DNA from: Cavia porcellus
Lineage: Eukaryota; Chordata; Mammalia; Rodentia; Caviidae
NCBI RefSeq assembly: GCF_034190915.1
Contig: NW_026947486.1
Span: 76,054,044-76,118,043 of the forward strand
Reading direction: 5' to 3'
Length of the DNA: 64,000 nucleotides
Part shown: positions 44,010 through 55,780 of the stretch, piece by piece
Layout: each line of letters opens with the position of its first letter
How positions within the stretch are numbered: position 1 is the stretch's first letter
The notes under the pieces: generated by a model
The model's input: the letters and a program-made list of their open reading frames with translations, nothing else
Database searches by the model: none
Told to the model about the DNA's origin: nothing
Program-made: the position numbers and the translations under genes

Positions 44010-46497
44010 TTTTTATTTTAAAGAGATTAAGACAAAGGAGGATATAACAAAGCAGATCAGATCAGAACAATGCAAGCAACACAGCATTTTACCACAAGAC
44101 AACCTGATATATAACAGTAACTACCATAATGTGTCTTTCTTTGGAATAGTTGAGCATATCTTCATACACAATAGTATCAAATATAACAAAACAGTATAAA
44201 ACCGTTCAAGAGGATGAAAGTTTTACAGGGCATTCAGAACCAAATAACTGAGAATGAACAATGGCTACTAATTATCTCATTTTTCCATAAAAATTTGTTT
44301 ATACTATCACACGTAATAAAATCCAGTGAGATAAAATATGATAGAACCAATGGAAACAAAAGAACAAAAGCATAGTAGGACTTCAGAGTAAGATGATATT
44401 AAATCAGCAATGGCTATCACAATGTCTTGTTTTCTTCAGAATAGCTATTCATACCATCACAGATAATATAATCAAACAAACCAGGATAAAACCATTCCAA
44501 CTAATGAATAAAAACAATATAAGGCTTCAAAGCGATGCAATGCGGAATCATGATTAACAGAAACACTTACCATTTCTTACACTAGGGAGACTATATGATA
44601 TTTATATATGTGAGTTTGATTTATTTCACTTATGAGTATGGTCTCAAGTTCCGTCCATTTATTTATAAATATCTCAATGTGATCATTTTCATAGCTGAGT
44701 AGTATTCCATTACATAAAAATACCAGAAATTTTTATTCATTCTTCAGTTGATGCACACCTAGGTTGTTTCCAAGATCTCGCTATTACAAATTGTGCTGCT
44801 ATAAACATGGGTGCACATATATCACTGTGATATGATGATTTTAATTCTTTTGGGAATATACCTAGAAGTGGAATAGTCGGGTTGAATGGGATCATCAATA
44901 CGCTCATTTATTTCTCTTACCTTCCAATCCCAGCTTTTTGAGGAGTCTCCAGACTGACCTCCACAGTGGTTGGATCAGTCTACACTCCCACCAACAGTGC
45001 AGGAGAGTTCCTTTTTCCTCACAGCCTCTCCAGCATTTGTTGTTGGTAGTTTTCTTGATCCTGTCCATTCTCTCTGGAGTGAGATGGAATTTCAGTGTTG
45101 TTTTAATTTGTATTTCTCTAATGACCAATGATGACACACATTTTTTCATGTATTTATTTGGCATTTGTATTTCTTCATCTGAGAACTGTGTATTCATCTC
45201 AGATGCCTATTTTTGGATTGGGCCTTTGAATTTTGGGGGTCTGATTTTATGTAATTCTTTATATGTTTAAGCAGAAGTCCTTTGTCTGAGGGAAGTTCAC
45301 TAAGGTTTTTTTCCCAGTTTGTGGGTTTTCTTTTCACTATTCTGGAGAAGTCTTTTGACATGCAGAAACTTTTTAATAAGACGTGATCCCAGTTACTGAT
45401 TCTGGGATGTATTTCCCATGCAGTTTGATTCCTGTTCATGAATTCTTTACCTACCCCTATGTCTTCAAGATTTTTACCTAATTTGTCTTCTAACACATTT
45501 AGTGTTTCTGATTTAATATTAAGATCTTTGATCAATTTAGATTTTAGTTTAGTATATGATGATAGGCATGGGTCTAGTTTTAGTTTTCGGCGTATGGAGA
45601 GCCAGTTTTTCCAGCACCATTTATTAAAGAGACAGTCGTTCTTCCAGTGAACATGTTTGGCCCCTTTACCAAAGATAAGGTGGTTGAGTGTGTTTGTAGT
45701 TGTGATTGTATCTTCTAATCTATTCCACTGATCTTTCAGATTTGTTTTTATTCCAGTACCATGTTGATTTTATTACAGTAGCTTTGTAGTATAACTTCAA
45801 GTCTGGAATTGTAATGCCTCCTGCCTTGCCTTTGCTGCTTAGAACTGTCCTTGCTATTCTAGGTCTCTTCTAGTTACAGATGAATTTTAGGAATGATTTC
45901 TCTAGACCTACGAGGTATGTTGATGGTATTTTCATTGGGATTGCATGGAATCTGTATAACAGTTTTGAGAGAATAGCTATTTTTACAATATCTATCCTTC
46001 CTATCCGTTAACAAGGGATGTCTTTCTATTTTGTGAGATCCTCTTCAATTTCTTTTTTCTGTGTATCATAAATTTCCCTGTAGAGATCTTCTACTTGTTT
46101 TGTGAGATTAATTCGTAAGTATTTCACATTTTGGATGCTAGTGTGAAGGGTATGGCTTCTCTTATTTTTCTCTCAGTGATTTTGCTGTTAGTGTATAGAA
46201 TTACTATTGATTTTGGAGTATTGCTTTTGTAAACAGCTACATTGCTGAATTAATTTATTATATCTAGGAATCTTTCAATGGAGTTTTGGGGGTCTTCTAT
46301 GTAGAGTATCATGTCATCTGCAAATAATAATAGTTTAACTTCCTCTTTTCCTATCTTTACCCCTTTTATTTCCCTCTTTTGTCTAACTGTTCTGGCTAGT
46401 ATTTCCAGTACTATGTTGAATAGAAACAGTTATAAGGGACATCCTTGTTTTGAGCCTGATTTTGAGATAAAGGCCTTCAATTTTTGGCGATTTAGTT
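44010..46497 (-). mobile_element. LINE-1 3' half, antisense
   Basis: Begins at an antisense tail (cttttttttattttaaagag), followed by three 3'-UTR modules (44100-44580). ORF2 then runs from the C-terminus (KKCVSSLVIREIQIKTTLKF, about 45130) back to reverse transcriptase near 46480. At 46497 the sequence jumps back to ORF2 C-terminal codons. See the repeat entry for 45105-47885. Confidence 0.8.
44100..44580 (-). repeat. LINE-1 3'-UTR tandem modules
   Basis: Anchors aatggctatcac (44409), aatggctactaa (44260) and a weaker gtaactaccat (about 44117) are spaced about 149 and 144 bp. They are reverse-complement relatives of the modules in the HAL1-like element. Here the modules sit behind a normal ORF2. 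Confidence 0.6.
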
Positions 46498-47885
46498 TGC
46501 ATTTCTCTAATGACCAGTGATGGTGAACATTTTTTCATGTATTTATTTGCCGTTTGAGTTTCTTCATCTGAAAATTGTTTATTCATCTCAGATGCCCATT
46601 TTTGGATTGGGTCTTTGAATTTGAGGTGTCTGATTTTTTTTTAATTCTTTATGTTTTAGACATAAACATGTCTAAGGAGCAGTTCACTAAGATTTTTTTC
46701 CCAGTTTGTGGGTTTTCTTTTCACTATGCTGGAGATTTCTTTTGATGTGCAGAAACTTTTTAATAAGAGGTGATCCCAGTTATTGACTCTGGGAAGCATT
46801 TCCCATGCGGTTTGAGTCTTGTTTATGAATTCTTTACCTACTCCTATGTCTTCAAGGTTTTTACCCAATTTGTCTTCCAATAGATTTAGTGTTTCTGTTT
46901 TAATATTAAGATGTTTGATCTATTTAGATTTTATTTTAGTACATGGTGAAAGGCATGGGTCTAGTTTTAGTTTTCAGAATATGGAGAGCCTGTTTTTCCA
47001 ACACCATTTATTAAAGAGACTGTCGTTCTTCCAGTGAACCTGTTTGGCCCCTTTATCAAAGATAAGGTGGTTGAGTGTGTTTGTAGTTGTGATTGTATCT
47101 TCTAATCTATTCCACTGATCTTCGGCTCTGTTTTGGTTCCAGTATCATGTTGATTTTACTACAGTTGCCTTGTAGTATAACTTCAAGTCAGGGATTGTGA
47201 TGCCTCCTGCCTTGCTTTTGCTGCTTAGAACTGTCCTTGCTATTCTAGGTCTCTTCTTGTTCCAGATGAATTTTAGGCGTGATTTCTCGAGTTCTATGAG
47301 GTATGTTGATGGTATTTTTATCGGGATTGAATTGAATCTGTATAAAAGTTTTGGGAGAATGGCCGTCTTCACAATATTATTGCTTCCTTTCCATGAGCAA
47401 GGGATGTCTTTCCATTTTCTGAGATCATCTTCAATTTCATTTTTCAGTGTATTATAATTTTCCCTGTATAGGTCTTTCACTTCTTTCGTGAGAGTAATTC
47501 CTAAATATTTCATTTTTTTTGGTTGCTGGTGTGAAGGGTGTTTCCTCTCTTATTTCTCTCTCTGTGACCTTGTTGTTAGTGTATAGGAATGCTATTGATT
47601 TTTGAGTATTGATTCTGTATCCAGTTACATTACTGAATTTATTTATTATATCTAAGAGTCTTTCAATGGAGTTTTGGGGATCTTCTATATAGAGTATCAT
47701 ATGCAAATAATGATAATTTAAGTTCTTCTTTTCCTATCTTTACGCCTTTTATTTCTCTCTCTTGTCTAATTGCTTTGGCCATTATTTCCAGTATTAAATT
47801 AAATAGGAGTGGTGATAAGGGACATCCTTGTCTTGTGCCTGATTTTAAAGTAAAGGCCTTCAACTTTTGGCCATTTAATATAATA
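45105..47885 (-). repeat. Direct 1.39-kb repeat within LINE-1 ORF2
   Basis: 45105-46497 and 46498-47885 cover the same ORF2 interval in the same orientation (e.g. ctttacctac(c/t)cctatgtcttcaag at about 45445 and 46834). The copies differ visibly, roughly a tenth of positions by eye. Either an old tandem duplication or two LINE-1 copies joined with loss of one 3' end. Confidence 0.6.
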
Positions 47886-48022
47886 TTGGCTGTTGGTTTG
47901 TCATAGATGGCTTTAATTATATTGAGGTAAAGGCCATCTATTCCAATTTTCTGTAAGGTTCTTATTATGAATGAATGTTGGACCTTATCAAAGGCTTTTT
48001 CTGCATCTATAGAAATGATCAT
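47452..48022 (-). pseudogene. LINE-1 ORF2 reverse-transcriptase core, frameshifted
   Basis: Contains [43 protein letters not shown] and then the catalytic region, where the usual FADDMILY is altered (a deletion near 47700 breaks the frame). Downstream [18 protein letters not shown] follows in another frame. Confidence 0.85.
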
Positions 48023-49177
48023 GTGATTCTTACTTTTGGCTTTATTGATATGGTGGATTACATTTATTGATTTATGTATGTTGAACCATCACTGCATGCC
48101 TGGGATGAATCCCACTTGGTCAAGGTGTATGATCTTGTTGATGATTTGCTGCATCCTATTTGCCAATATTTTATTGAGGATTTTTGCATCTGTGTTCATT
48201 AGGGAGATTGGTCTGTTCTCTTTTTCAGTTGGGTCCTTCTCTGGTTTTGGTATTAGAGTAATATTTGCTTCTAGGAATGATTTATGAAGGATTGCTTCCC
48301 TTTCAATTTCATTGAATAGTTTGAGGAGTGTTGGCATTTGATTATCTTTGTATTTCTTGTAGAATTCTGCAGTGAATCTGTCTGAGCCTGGGCTCTTCTT
48401 TGTAGGTAGAGATTTAATTACATTTTCAATTTAATTAATAGAAATTGGGCTATTCAGTAGGTTTCCATCTTCATGACCTAGCTTTGGTACTTCTTATGCT
48501 TCTAGGAATCTATTTCCTCTGTGTTATCAAACCTTTGAGAGTAGAGGTTTTCAAATTAGGTGTTGATGATCTTCTGTATTTCTACAGGGTCTGTAGTAAT
48601 TTTGCCTCTTTCACTCCTTATTGCATGAATTTGAGCTTTTTCTTCTCTTTTTTAAATAAGGTTGTCTAGGGGCTTGTCAATTTTATTTATTCTTTCAGAG
48701 AACCAGCTCTTTGATTCGTTGATTTTTTGCATTGTTTTTTTAGCCTCTATTGCATTAATTTCTGCTCTGATTTTTATAATTTCTTCTCTTCTTTTGGCTT
48801 TGGGCTTGACTTGCTCTTCTTTTTCTAGATGTTTGAAGTGTAACATCAGGTTATATATTTATATTCGTTCTGTTTTCCTAATGTGGGAACTCAGTGCAAT
48901 AAATTTTCCTTTGAGCACAGCTTTCACTTCATCCCACAGATTCCGGTAAGTTGTATTTGTGTTTTCATTTGTTTGTAGGTATTGTTTAATTTCTTCTGTG
49001 ACCCACTGATTACTCAAGACTGTGTTATTCAGTTTCCATGTGTTTGTGGGATTTTTGCAGTATCTTTTGTCATTAATTTCTAATTTCATAGTGCTATGGT
49101 CCGATAGCATGCAAGGGATAATTTCAACCCTTTCGCATTTATTTAAATATGTTCTGTGAATTAATATATGATCTATC

Positions 49178-49804
49178 TTAGAGAATGACCCATATACTGT
49201 TGAGAAGAATGTGCATTCGGTTGTTGTTGGGTGATATACTCTGTATGTCTATTAAGTGCATTTGTTCACAGGTGTGATTCAACTCTTTTATTTCTTTGTT
49301 GATTTTCTTTCTGGTTGATCTGTCCTTTGGTGTCAATGGTGTATTAAGATCTCCTGTTAGAATTGTGTTACTGCTAATTTGGTTTTTCATTTCTGTTAGT
49401 GCTTGTTTTATATAACAGGGTGCTCTGGAGTTTGGTGCATATATATTTAAGATAGTTATCTCTTCCTCTTGAAGTTTTCCCATAACCAGTATGTAGTGTC
49501 CTTCTTTATCCCTTCTAATCATTATTGGTTTGAAATTCAGATTATCTGCAAACAGAATAGCCACCCCCACTTTTTTTTGGGTTCCTGTTGCATGAAGTAT
49601 TGTTTTCCATCTTTTGACTTTTAGTCTCTGAGTATCCTTTTGGGTTAGATGGGTTTCTTGTAGACTGCATATGGTTGCATTTTGTTTCTTGATCCATTCT
49701 GCCAGTCTGTTTCTTTTAATTGGTGCATTGAGACCATTTACATTAATGGTTAGAACTGTTATATATTGGTTTATTGTTGACATGTTATCTTTCTGCTGTT
49801 GCAT
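49178..49804 (-). pseudogene. LINE-1 ORF2 endonuclease domain
   Basis: An open 208-codon frame starting near the ORF2 start. It shows the apurinic-endonuclease-like landmarks of LINE-1: TINVNGLN with the conserved Asn, LQETHL with the catalytic Glu, NIYAPN and TGDLNTPL with Asp/Asn. The frame is lost before the final SDH-type motif, so the protein is broken. Confidence 0.85.
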
Positions 49805-49823
49805 CTTTATCTTTCCGCTCTGT

Positions 49824-50865
49824 TTAATTGTCTGCTTTGTTTAGTGGTTTTTTCCTAAATGTATCTAGGCTGTCTTTCAGTATTCTTTGCAGGGTTGGCT
49901 TGGTGATCATGAAGTTTTTCAGCTGTTCTTTGTCATGGAAGTATCTTATTTCTCCATCGATTTTAAAGGACAGTTTCGCAGGGTACATTAGCCTAGGTTG
50001 GAAATCATTTTCCTTTATGATCTGAAATACTTCACTACATACTCTTCTTGACTTGTTTGTGCTGAGAAGTCTGCTGTGATTCTGATAGCTTTTCCTTTAT
50101 AGGTGATCTGTCTTTTCTATCTGACAGCTTTTAATATTCTATTCTTTTGTTCAGTTTCTGGGATGTTCATTATTATATTTCTGGGTGTAGATTTATTTTG
50201 GTTATGGCTATTTGGAATTCTATCTGCTTCACTGATCGTGATATCAGTTTCTAATCTCGTGTTTCGGAAATTTTCAGCTATTACTTCTCTAAATATCCTC
50301 TTGACATTCTTTATGTTGTCCCCTTCTTTTTCATTTATCCCTATCAAACTCATGTTGTTCCACTTTGTGTCATCTTGCTGATGTTGAATTGTTATTTCCT
50401 GATTTCTTGTTATTTTTAAAAGATCTTTCCTTTCCTGTTCGCTAGCTGCAATCTTGTCTGCGAGGTCTGAGATTCTATCTTCACATTCATTGAGGCGATT
50501 TTTACAACTTTCAATGGAGTTTTTGACTTCCTGTATATCTCTTTGCATCTGCTTTATGTATTCTGTTTGTTTCTTATATTCATCTAGGGATTCTTTTTGT
50601 TTAGGTCCTCCAATTTTTTAACTGTGTCTTCTTTAGATATGTTCAGCATCTCCTTCATTTCTTTTATCATTTCTTTTTTTACTTGAGAGATTATTTCTAG
50701 TTTGAATTCCTTTAAGGATTCCCAGAATTGCTTCTTTATTTCAGTTACTATTATTTCAGGTATTCCAGGTATGTGGAATGTGTTTTCTTCTATGCATGTG
50801 GTTCCTAGACTTTCTTAGGATGGGCTGGATGTTTGATGCTGCATTTTGGTCTTTCGTTTTGTCGT
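49824..50865 (-). pseudogene. LINE-1 ORF1, broken
   Basis: The normal start codon appears as ACG (50865-50863), where the sister copy at 53452 has ATG. A stop and frameshift follow. The middle (50548-50117) is open with a coiled coil (ESCKNRLNECEDRISDLADK) and an RRM-like region, and the C-terminal domain reads FQPRLMYPAKLSFKIDG. Stop TAA at 49826-49824. Confidence 0.85.
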
Positions 50866-50904
50866 TTTCCTATATTTTTGAGCTTCAAGTGTTGTTCCAA
50901 GTGA

Positions 50905-51117
50905 GGGAGAGGTTCCCCCAGACCGTGTCTAGGCCCGACTGGCTGGGCCTACAGGGAACCGCAGCCTGGCCCCTCAGGCGAGGAAGAGTGTTCCCCGAGA
51001 CTGGGACGGGATTCCATGCCTAGGCCCTACTGGCTGGGCCCGGCAGGAAACTGTGCGCTTGTCCCCAGGCGACAAAGAGAGTTCCCCCAGACCGGGGTGG
51101 GATTCCTGGGACAGGAT
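50905..51117 (-). repeat. 5'-UTR monomer array, about 78-91 bp period
   Basis: GTTCCCC(C/G)(A/C)GA(C)C/T occurs at 50912, 50990 and 51081. Between them aggcgaggaagagt / aggcgacaaagaga and ggc(c)c…actggctgggcc recur. A GC-rich tandem unit directly ahead of ORF1, positioned like mouse/rat LINE-1 promoter monomers. Confidence 0.6.
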
Positions 51118-51208
51118 CTTTTTTTTTTTTTTTGTACCAGGGATCAAACTCAGGACTGCCTGGTTGCAAAGCAGGCGCTTATGCTGCTGAGCTAAACCCC
51201 CAGCCCCC
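51118..51208 (-). mobile_element. ID SINE, antisense
   Basis: T-run then gtaccagggatcaaactcaggactgcctggttgcaaagcaggcgcttatgctgctgagctaaacccccagcccc. Sits exactly between two LINE-1 copies. Confidence 0.9.
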
Positions 51209-52408
51209 TTTTCTTTCCTTTTTAATGTAAGGTTGTCTAGGGGCTTATCAATTTTATTTATTCTTTAAAAAGAACCAACTCTTTGATTCATTGATTCTTT
51301 GGATTATTTTCTTAGTCTCTATTGCCTTGATTTCTGCTTTGATTTTTGTAATTTTCTCCCTTCTTTTGGCTTTGGGCTTCACTTGCTCTTCTTTTTCTAG
51401 ATGTTTGAGGTGTATCATCAGGTTGTTTATTTGTATTCATTCTGTTTTCCTAGTGTGGGAACTCAGTGCAATAAATATTCCTCTGAGGACTGCTTTATTG
51501 CATCCCACAGATTCTGGTAGGTTTTATTTGTATTTTTGTTTGCTTGTAGGTATTGTTTAATTTATTCTTTAATTTCCCCTGTGATCCACTGATCGCTCGT
51601 GAGTGTATTATTCAATTCCATGTGTTTGTAGGGTTTTTGCAGTTTCTTTTGTCATTAATTTCTATGTTCATGGCACTATTATCTGTTAACATGCATGAGA
51701 TAATTTCAATTCTTTTACATTTATTTAAATATGTTCTGTGAGCTCGTATAAGGTCTATTTTACAGAATGACCCATGTACTGCTGAGAAGAATGTGTACTC
51801 TGATGTTGTTGGATGCAATACTCTGTATATGTCTATCAAGTCCGTTTGTTCACAGGTGTGATTCAGTTCTGTTATTTCTTTGCTGACTTTTTGTTGGGTT
51901 GATTGACTTTGGTGTCAATAATGTGTTAAGGTCTCCTGTTATAACTGTGTTATTGTTAATTTGATTATTCATTTCTATTAATAGTTGCTTTGTGTAACTG
52001 GGTGCTCTGCAATTTGGTGCATATATATTTAAGACTGTTATGTCTTTCTCTTGAAGTTTTCCCCTAACCAGTATGTAGTGACCTTTTCTATGTCTTAGAA
52101 TCATTCTTGGTTTGAAGTTCATATTTTCTGCCATCAGAATAGCTCCCTAACTTTTTTTTTTCAGTTCCTGTTGCATGAAGAACTGTTTTCTGCCCTTTGA
52201 CTTTCAGTCTGTGAGTTCCCGTTTGGGTTAGATGGGTTTTTCTTGCAGATAGCATATGGTTGGATGTTGTTTCTTGATCTATTCTGCCAGTTTCTTTCTT
52301 TTAATTGGTGAATTGAGACCATTTACATTAATGGTTATAACTGTTATATATTGGTTCATTGTTTACATGTTATCTTTCTACTGTTGCATCTTTATTTTTC
52401 CTTTCAGT

Positions 52409-53452
52409 TTAATTGTCTGCCTTGCTTAGAGATTTTTTTTCTTATGTATCTATACTGTCTTTCAGTATTCTTTGCAGGGTTGGCTTGGTGATCATGAAGT
52501 TCTTCAGCTGTACTTTGTCATAGAAGTATCTTATTTCTCCTTCCATTTTGAAGGACAGTTTTTCAGGGTACATCAGTCTAAGTTGAAAATCATTTTGCTT
52601 TAGGATCTGAAATACTCCATGCTCTTCTTGACTTCATTGTTTGTGTTGAGAAGTCTTCTGTAATTCTGACAGATTTTCCTTTATAGGTGATCTGTCTTTT
52701 CCCTCTAATAGCTTTTAATTTTCTGTTCTTATGTTGGATTTCTGGGATGGTGATTATTATATTTTTGGGTGTAGTTTTATTTTGGTTATGGCTATTTGGA
52801 TTTCTTTATGCTTCACTAACCCTAATGTCAGTTTCCATTCTCATGTTTGAGAAATTTTTAGCTATTACTTCTGTAAATAGCCCCTTGATATCATTTGTGT
52901 TGTCCCCTTCTTTTCCGTTTATCTCTATCGATCTTATGGTGTTTTTCTTTGCATCATCTTTCAGTTGTTGAATTGTTATTTCCTGGCTCCTTTTTATTTT
53001 TAAAAGGTCTTTCCTTTTGTTCTCACTAGCTGAAATCTTGTCTTTGAGGTCTGAAATTCTACCTTCAGTTTCGTTGAGTCAGTTTTGACAACTTTCGATG
53101 GAATTTTTGATTTTCTGTATCTCTCTTTGAATCTGCTTTATGTATTCTGTTTGTTTCTTATATTGTTCATCCAGGGATTCTATCTTTTTGTTTTGTTCCT
53201 CTAATTTTTTAACTGTAACCTCTTTAGATGTACTCAGCATCTCTTTCACTACTTTTATCATTCTTTTACCTGGGATATTATTTCTAATTTGAATTCCTTT
53301 AAAGCTTCCTGGAGTTGCTTCTTTATTTCAGTTCCTATTATTTCAGGTATTTCAGGTGTATGGCATACATTTTCTTCTATGTACATGGCTCCTAGGTTGT
53401 CTTGGGATGGGCTGGTGGTATGAGATTGCATTTTGATCTTTTGTTTTGTCAT
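52409..53452 (-). pseudogene. LINE-1 ORF1, broken
   Basis: Starts with an intact ATG (MTKQKIKMQSHTTSPSQ) and reads through EIKKQLQEALKEFKLEI before a frameshift near 53258. Coiled-coil sequence continues in another frame (EEQNKKIESLDEQYKKQ). The C-terminal stop aligns at 52411-52409. Confidence 0.8.
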
Positions 53453-53539
53453 TTTCCTATATTTCCGAGTTTCAAGTATTGTTCCAAGTTTCCCCTGGGT
53501 GTGTTGGAAATCATCTCATATAGTCCTGGGCTCCTGGGA

Positions 53540-53992
53540 CTTAATGAAGTTTCCTGAGCGTGGTCTATTCAGGCCCTCAGGCCCTCCTGTGCCACCTCCA
53601 GTGTTCCAGGAACCTGGGAGAGCACCTAACCAATGTGGATGATGGGCTAAATCTCTCCCTGGGCAAGACTAATGCCCTGGAACTCACTTCATGTTCTCTT
53701 AACTCCCCTGATTGAAGATAGTCACTGGGCATAATCTAGTCAGGCTGCAAAACCTTCGAAGGGTAGTCTAGTGTGACTGGAAGCTGGGTGGGTCTTTGGC
53801 TACCGGGAGCGATGATCTTAAAGTCTCTTGGGGCTTGAGATGGTGTGTAGGACTCACCCCAGCCAGCAGCTGAGTTTCCCAATTGAAAGTAGGTCACTGA
53901 GAGTGACCCTGCCAAGCATGAATCCTGCGGAGTCCAGCCTAGTGGCTGGGAGCTGTGCGAGTCCTTGACCACTGGGAACAATGATCTTTCTG
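53540..53992 (-). repeat. 5'-UTR monomer array, about 170-bp period
   Basis: Units gtcactgggcataatctagtcagg…gatgatctt (53721-53819) and gtcactgagagtgaccctgccaag…atgatcttt (53893-53991) are 172 bp apart. A third, weaker unit (ctgagcgtggtctattcagg) begins near 53553, about 168 bp earlier. The sequence is unrelated by eye to the monomers at 50905-51117. Confidence 0.6.
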
Positions 53993-53994
53993 GC

Positions 53995-55310
53995 TTCAAT
54001 TTTTGAAAGCCTCAGACTCCAGGTTTATGAGCAACAAAATTTCACTCCTTACTTTCCTAAAGCCAAATCTAAGAAATGTTTTCTGCCTCATAAATTTTTC
54101 CTGATGTTTGAAGTAGAGGATATCATAACAGAAGGTACTAATCTTGTACACTGCATGTACTAAAGCATGTAAAGCCAAAATAGAACATTCTGTGATACTT
54201 TTATGAATTTAAAAACATCTTTCCAGGCCTCTTCAAATTGTATACATGTGAGAAAATTATGCTTATGACTGTTTTTATAGTGTGAGATCTCCCTCCACTG
54301 GTATGCCATGGTGGCATCATTAATCTGTTAGAGATCAAAAATATTTCCAAAGTTTTTCAAGGTTCTCACTACTTCTGATGTGCCAGAATTTGGAGTGGAG
54401 TTGGATGGCTACAGAGTACTTATTCTTACTGTGAGTTAGAAAAGATAGATAGTATGTCTGTCGTCTTTCTAATAAGGGGCAAAGCAAACTATTAGTCTGG
54501 TGACTTTAGAGAAAAACCAGTAATTGATAGTGATGGGTAGCTTTCCAAAACAACTGCAGTGAAAAAATCTCAGGGATTGTTGAAATGGAGGACTGAGTTG
54601 CTGATGAGTCTGTGTTCCACTTTTGATGGGAATGTTATGTATTGTTACTGCTCTTTATGATATGCCTTAATGTACTATCATCATATCCCATTTACTCTGG
54701 TTTGTTGTTTATCTGTGAGCTTGGGGTCATTCATTTTAGGGAATCTGAGCAGCCTCTAGACCATCCAGATGTAATAGGAAATAGTATGTAAAGCAGAAGA
54801 CTCTGAGGCAGAGCTGTAAATTTGCAAGTCTCCAGCTTTTGAAACTGTAAGTGTATAGGTTCACCCAGGGAGAACATATTAAGTGAAAAGATCTTTGAAA
54901 ACTTATAATTAAGCTATGCGATGGGAAAGAAGAGTCTAGGAACACTGGGAATATCCAGATTTCTGATTCATGTACCTGTATTGTTTTTACCTGTTTTTGA
55001 GAGCCACTGCAATGTAATAAAAATAGAGTATACATTAAAATGCACTTATTATCCCATTTCTCTGCCATAATTTCTAATAATTTGCTTAGTGTGTATAACA
55101 GTCTTTTGCTCTGACTTTCAGCAGAAATGTTTTGGAATTGCACCTGGTTAGTGCTCACATATAGTGCCTAGAACAGAGTGAAGGTCCGTAAATAGTAGTT
55201 GTCTAGATTATCATGATATTTTATTGCTTTTGGTTCAGGAGTAGCTAGTACCTAAAATCACAGGTTAAATATAGCTTACATTTCCAGATGAACACCTGGC
55301 TATCTGTGTT
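53995..55310. other. Intergenic unique DNA
   Basis: The 140-codon minus frame at 54736-55158 has no family features and lies in ordinary AT-rich sequence. Confidence 0.45.
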
Positions 55311-55315
55311 GTTCT

Positions 55316-55475
55316 GTGTTTTGTTTTGTTGAGACAGGGTCTCACTATGTAGTTCAGGCTGACCTTGAACTCACTGTGGAGGCCAGGGTAGCTTTGAACT
55401 TGAGGAAATTCTCCTGTCTCAGCCTTCCAAATGCTATGATTACAAGTGTGCAGTACTGTGCCTGGCTCTGACCCT
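55316..55475 (-). mobile_element. B1 SINE, antisense
   Basis: ttgttgagacagggtctcactatgtagttcaggctgaccttgaactcactgtgg…gattacaagtgtgcag. Confidence 0.85.
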
Positions 55476-55611
55476 GGTATTTTGCATAATAAAATTGCTA
55501 GTTGCCTCAGATTTTAGTAATGGTTTCAATATTCCTTGTATTTCTATAGCTATGGTTCTGATTTTAACCAGACCAGGAAGAATAATAGAAATGCCATTTT
55601 TTAAAATTTAA

Positions 55612-55780
55612 GGTTATCTCAAGAGGCTGAGAATGGAGGACCAAAAGTTCAAGGCCAGCATTGAAAACTTAGTCAGACTCAAAAATTTTATAAGGGCTGA
55701 AGATATAGCTTAGTGCTAGAGTACTTGGTTAGCATTTATAATGCCCTGGATTTCATCATCAGCATTGTAACAACAACAAC
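55612..55780 (+). mobile_element. B1-dID composite SINE, 5'-truncated
   Basis: caagaggctgagaatggagg…agtcagactcaaaa then agggctgaagatatagcttagtgctagagtacttggttagc. Confidence 0.6.

Larger units (their letters stand above)
46498..51117 (-). mobile_element. LINE-1 with ORF2, ORF1 and 5' monomers, antisense, lacking its own 3' end
   Basis: Read on the minus strand from 51117: a GC-rich monomer 5' UTR, ORF1 (50865-49824), ORF2 with endonuclease (about 49804-49178) and reverse transcriptase (about 48020-47450), ending at 46498 in ORF2 C-terminal codons without a 3' UTR. Frameshifts throughout. Confidence 0.8.
51209..53992 (-). mobile_element. LINE-1 5' half, antisense, separate copy
   Basis: Minus strand: monomer-type 5' UTR (53992-53453), ORF1 (53452-52409), then the start of ORF2 including endonuclease pieces, ending at 51209. 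That end is the same ORF2 point as about 48650 in the neighbouring copy. Its 3' half is missing locally. An ID SINE separates it from the copy at 46498-51117. Confidence 0.8.
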
